Source: Allium sativum
Taxonomy: Eukaryota > Streptophyta > Magnoliopsida > Asparagales > Amaryllidaceae
NCBI GenBank assembly: GCA_030737875.1
Contig: CM060909.1
Location: 393,957,065-394,021,064, forward strand
Reading direction: 5' to 3'
Length of the DNA stretch: 64,000 bases
Below are positions 61,613 through 64,000 of this stretch, one piece after another. The translations under genes and the position numbers were made by a program. Under the pieces are notes generated by a model. It was not told where the DNA came from. It saw only the letters and a program-made list of their open reading frames with translations, and did not search any database. Positions within the stretch are counted from its first letter, which is position 1. Each line of letters begins with the position of its first letter.

Positions 61613-62012
61613 TATTATCGTTATAACCGCAAGATGGGTTAATTGGCATATAAATCAAGTTTTGGGCATGACTGTTATTGTTCCGAATTTGGGGTAACTT
61701 TAAATATTAAACCTAGATTGGGGGAAAAATGTAAATTGAAGTATTAAATCTAGATTGGGCCTAACTATTGGCTGGGACGCCAAGTATAATGAATATTGTA
61801 ATTTTGGGGCATGATTGTTATTGCAAATTTGGGAAGATTGGGTGTAACCTATGTTGAGTAATAACTTGAATTTGAATTTGTGGGCATAACTTGTAATTAG
61901 CTTTGTTGAGGTATAACTTGAGAATTGGAACATAACTAGTTTTGTGAATTTGGGATAATTAGCATATAAAATCTAGACTTGGACATGTAGGGTAAATATG
62001 CTAAAAAGATAA

Positions 62013-62230
62013 ACAAGCTTAACCCGAGGTTAGATTGAGTTGCGGTGTAAAACTGCCCTGAACCGCCCGGCACATCAAGTAACCGTAACAACATAGATCT
62101 AATGTGAGAGGTTAGCGCATTTAGCCCAAAAACCCAAGGTTAGAATGAGTTTGCGGTAGAAGTCTGCCCGGAACTGTCCGGCACATCCAGCAACCGCAAA
62201 CAACAGTTCTAATGTGAGAGGTTAAGGCGT
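62013..62230 (+). repeat. Direct duplication of about 110 bp
   Basis: Two copies of a unit running from GAGGTTAGATTGAGTTGCGG, or a close variant, to AACCGTAACAACATAGATCT, or a close variant. Each contains a CTGCCC...GGCACATC stretch. Confidence 0.75.
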
Positions 62231-62274
62231 TAATGAATAAATTAATGCTAATAAGCAAGACATGCTAATAACTG

Positions 62275-62930
62275 AATGGTAGGGTTAAGTCAATTTAGGC
62301 AACACTTAACCAATACAGCATGTTAATTAAACAGGTGAGTAGGGTTCAATTAATAAGAAATACTTAACCAATATGACATGATGAATGGGTAGGGTTAAGT
62401 TAAAACAAGAGAGCAACACTTAACCAATATAACAGGATGCGTGGAAGGGTTAAGTTAAAACAAGATAGCAACACTTAACCAATATAACTGGATGCGTGGA
62501 AGGGTTAAGTTAAAACAAGAGAGAAACACTTAACCAATATAACATGATGAATAGGGAGGGTTAAGTTAACACAAGAAGGCAACACTTAAACAATGTAACA
62601 TGACAAGTGGGTGGGTTAAGTTAACTTGAATTGATTGATGACACTTAACCAATACAACATGATGAACGAATGGGGTTAAGTTAATAAGAAACACTTAACC
62701 AATGTAACTTGATGAACGAATGGGGTTAAGTTAATGGGAAATACTTAACCAATATAACATGATGAATGAACGGGATTAAGTTAATAGGAAACACTTAACC
62801 AATCCAACATGACGAGTGAGAAGGGTTAATAAAAACACTTAACCAACATGACATGATGAGTGTGTAGGTTAAGTTAACATGAATGGACAACACTTAACCA
62901 ATATGGCATAATGTGTGGGAGAGTTAAGTA
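62275..62930 (+). repeat. Minisatellite of about 58 bp
   Basis: About eleven units carry GGGTTAAGTTAA near one end and ACACTTAACCAATATAACAT near the other. GGTTAAGT and ACTTAACC pair, so each unit can form a hairpin. Confidence 0.85.
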
Positions 62931-63150
62931 CATATTGGGTTGGTGGGTAATATTAGTAAATATAGGCCCACAAACTTAACCATTAAATAAACATGCTTGA
63001 ATCATTGGGAGGGTTAAGTACATATCGGGTTGGTGGATAATATTAGTATATATAGGTCCACAAACTTAACAATTAAATAAACATGTTTGAATCAATTGGA
63101 GGGTTAAGTACATCTCGTGTAGGTGGGTAATATTTTTATATATAGGCCCA
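62931..63150 (+). repeat. Repeat of about 80-95 bp shared with the left LTR
   Basis: Three units of GGGAGGGTTAAGTACATATC... The same unit occurs twice at 9885-10040, where the truncated left LTR begins. Confidence 0.85.
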
Positions 63151-63768
63151 TAAACTTAACCAATATGAAACCCTAGTAACAGGGACCCATTTCAGCAATA
63201 ACCCACATAGATGTATCATGGTACCCTGAACTAGGCAGGGTAGGACACGATTACTGGGCTGATTATAAGTGGTCAAAATAGAGGCAGGGGGTGCAGCAGT
63301 GTAGTTCTGATGGAGTATATGCGAGCACGTGCTACGGAGTGGAAAAGCAGGCACTGGGCATCAGTAGTTACACACTGTGCATCTTGAATCACGTCAGGTT
63401 GCCATCATAAGGATTGATACACCTTATGGTGAGACCAGCACATGGTATCTACATGCAAGAGAGGGCCGATTGACACAGACACAAGGAATGTTAATACGAG
63501 TAAGGAGCCGATCGATAGGGTAGTAAGGGTACCTCTAACATCTTCATTGCAATTAGGCTGATTGAGGTAAGATCCTCATACTAGATGTACACCTGAAGAC
63601 TACCACAATTGCAGGGATTGGGATCACATTACCATATGATCATTTTATACAGATTACTAGTTGGGATACTAGTTAGGTGGTGCAGAGATATAGAAATCAG
63701 AATAACAGGGTAGTAGCGAAGCAGAGAAAGAGTATAAGCGCATTCAGTTTATCTTGCCTTATCATATC

Positions 63769-64000
63769 TGTAAGACCAAAAAATGGTTCTAACACCCAAA
63801 TTGACTAAAATTCTAATAAAATGAGATTAAAAACAGAAAAGAGACACGAGATTGATAGTGGTTCGGCGTTAAAGAGCCTACGTCCACTTTATATCACTTT
63901 GCTTGGTGATGTAGATAAGAGTACAACAAGATATTCACTCAATCTCGCTCATTTTTCATATAAATTCACACAATAATATTTGAAACACACTCTAGATAAC
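63769..64000 (+). mobile_element. Start of another transposable element
   Basis: Homology between the two outer LTRs stops here and new sequence begins TGTAAGACC. It includes GTGGTTCGGCGTTAAAGAGC and CCTACGTCCAC, a motif pair common near the ends of plant retroelement LTRs. The window ends before a second LTR or any coding part, so the class is uncertain. Confidence 0.4.

Larger units (their letters stand above)
9841..63768 (+). mobile_element. Outer Ty3/gypsy LTR retrotransposon, nested and decayed
   Basis: The oldest layer of the cluster. It has a 5'-truncated left LTR (9841-11176), PBS (11179-11190), pol remnants (to 13230) and a short residual internal end with PPT (56132-56289). Its right LTR starts at 56290 and continues to about 63768, where a further element interrupts it. 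About 9841-10630 matches about 62970-63765 with substitutions and small indels, which links the two LTRs. Its interior is interrupted by N1 (13703-56126) and its right LTR by a solo LTR (56885-60900). No TSD can be read because both outer ends are lost. PBS type, PPT and TGTAACACCC start fit a chromovirus such as the Tekay/Del group (inference). Confidence 0.85.
56290..63768 (+). repeat. Outer element, 3' LTR (interrupted)
   Basis: Starts TGTAACACCCTG at 56290, is broken by a solo LTR (56885-60900), resumes at 60906, and matches the left LTR remnant from about 62970 to 63765. It therefore contains at least 3.4 kb of its own sequence, without the final 500 bp or so that the left LTR shows. It includes a GTCGAC-rich block and several tandem arrays. 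No gene is seen. Confidence 0.8.

Overview
This window is plant nuclear DNA. It carries an intron-containing FLOWERING LOCUS T-type gene with canonical GT-AG introns, a decayed Mutator-like (MULE) transposase, and about 54 kb of nested LTR retrotransposons that use the plant initiator-Met tRNA primer site. The sequence is very AT-rich. I cannot place the species more precisely than flowering plant. There are no rRNA, tRNA or CRISPR features.

Layout. Positions 1-4400 hold a broken coding tail (+) facing a degenerate MULE transposase (-), with short GATTTTTGAAAAATC-type palindromes on both sides. Positions 7132-9440 hold the only gene that looks intact: four exons (192, 62, 41 and 230 nt) encoding a 174-residue FT-like PEBP. 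It keeps the FT-type Tyr and Gln, but its segment B loop is rewritten. About 400 bp after its stop codon the retrotransposon cluster begins.

The cluster resolves into layers. (1) An old Ty3/gypsy element (9841-63768) has a truncated 5' LTR, a heavily decayed pol and a long 3' LTR starting at 56290. (2) Element N1 (13703-56126, TSD TATAC) sits in its internal region. N1 has LTRs of about 6.1 kb around only 1.6 kb of internal sequence. (3) N2 (17899-32604, TSD ATAAA, + strand) and N3 (33776-47740, TSD GCGGT, - strand) are both inserted in the left LTR of N1. Each has LTRs of 6.5-6.8 kb around an internal region of only about 1.04 kb. (4) A mosaic solo LTR (56885-60900, TSD CCTCC) sits in the outer 3' LTR. 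Another element begins near 63769 and leaves the window.

N1, N2 and N3 have no gag or pol, so any movement must have been driven in trans. All three keep LTR termini, PBS, PPT, a run of small hairpins about 380-430 bp before the LTR end, and a self-complementary stem in the short internal region. N2 and N3 LTRs also share a layout of GC-rich leader, possible splice donor, several kb of AT-rich tandem repeats and possible acceptor, but the leader module itself differs between them. The main proposal is a family of non-coding, giant-LTR, trans-mobilised retroelements. Their LTR bulk may be an intron in the 5' leader, and the internal palindrome is a candidate packaging or dimerisation signal.
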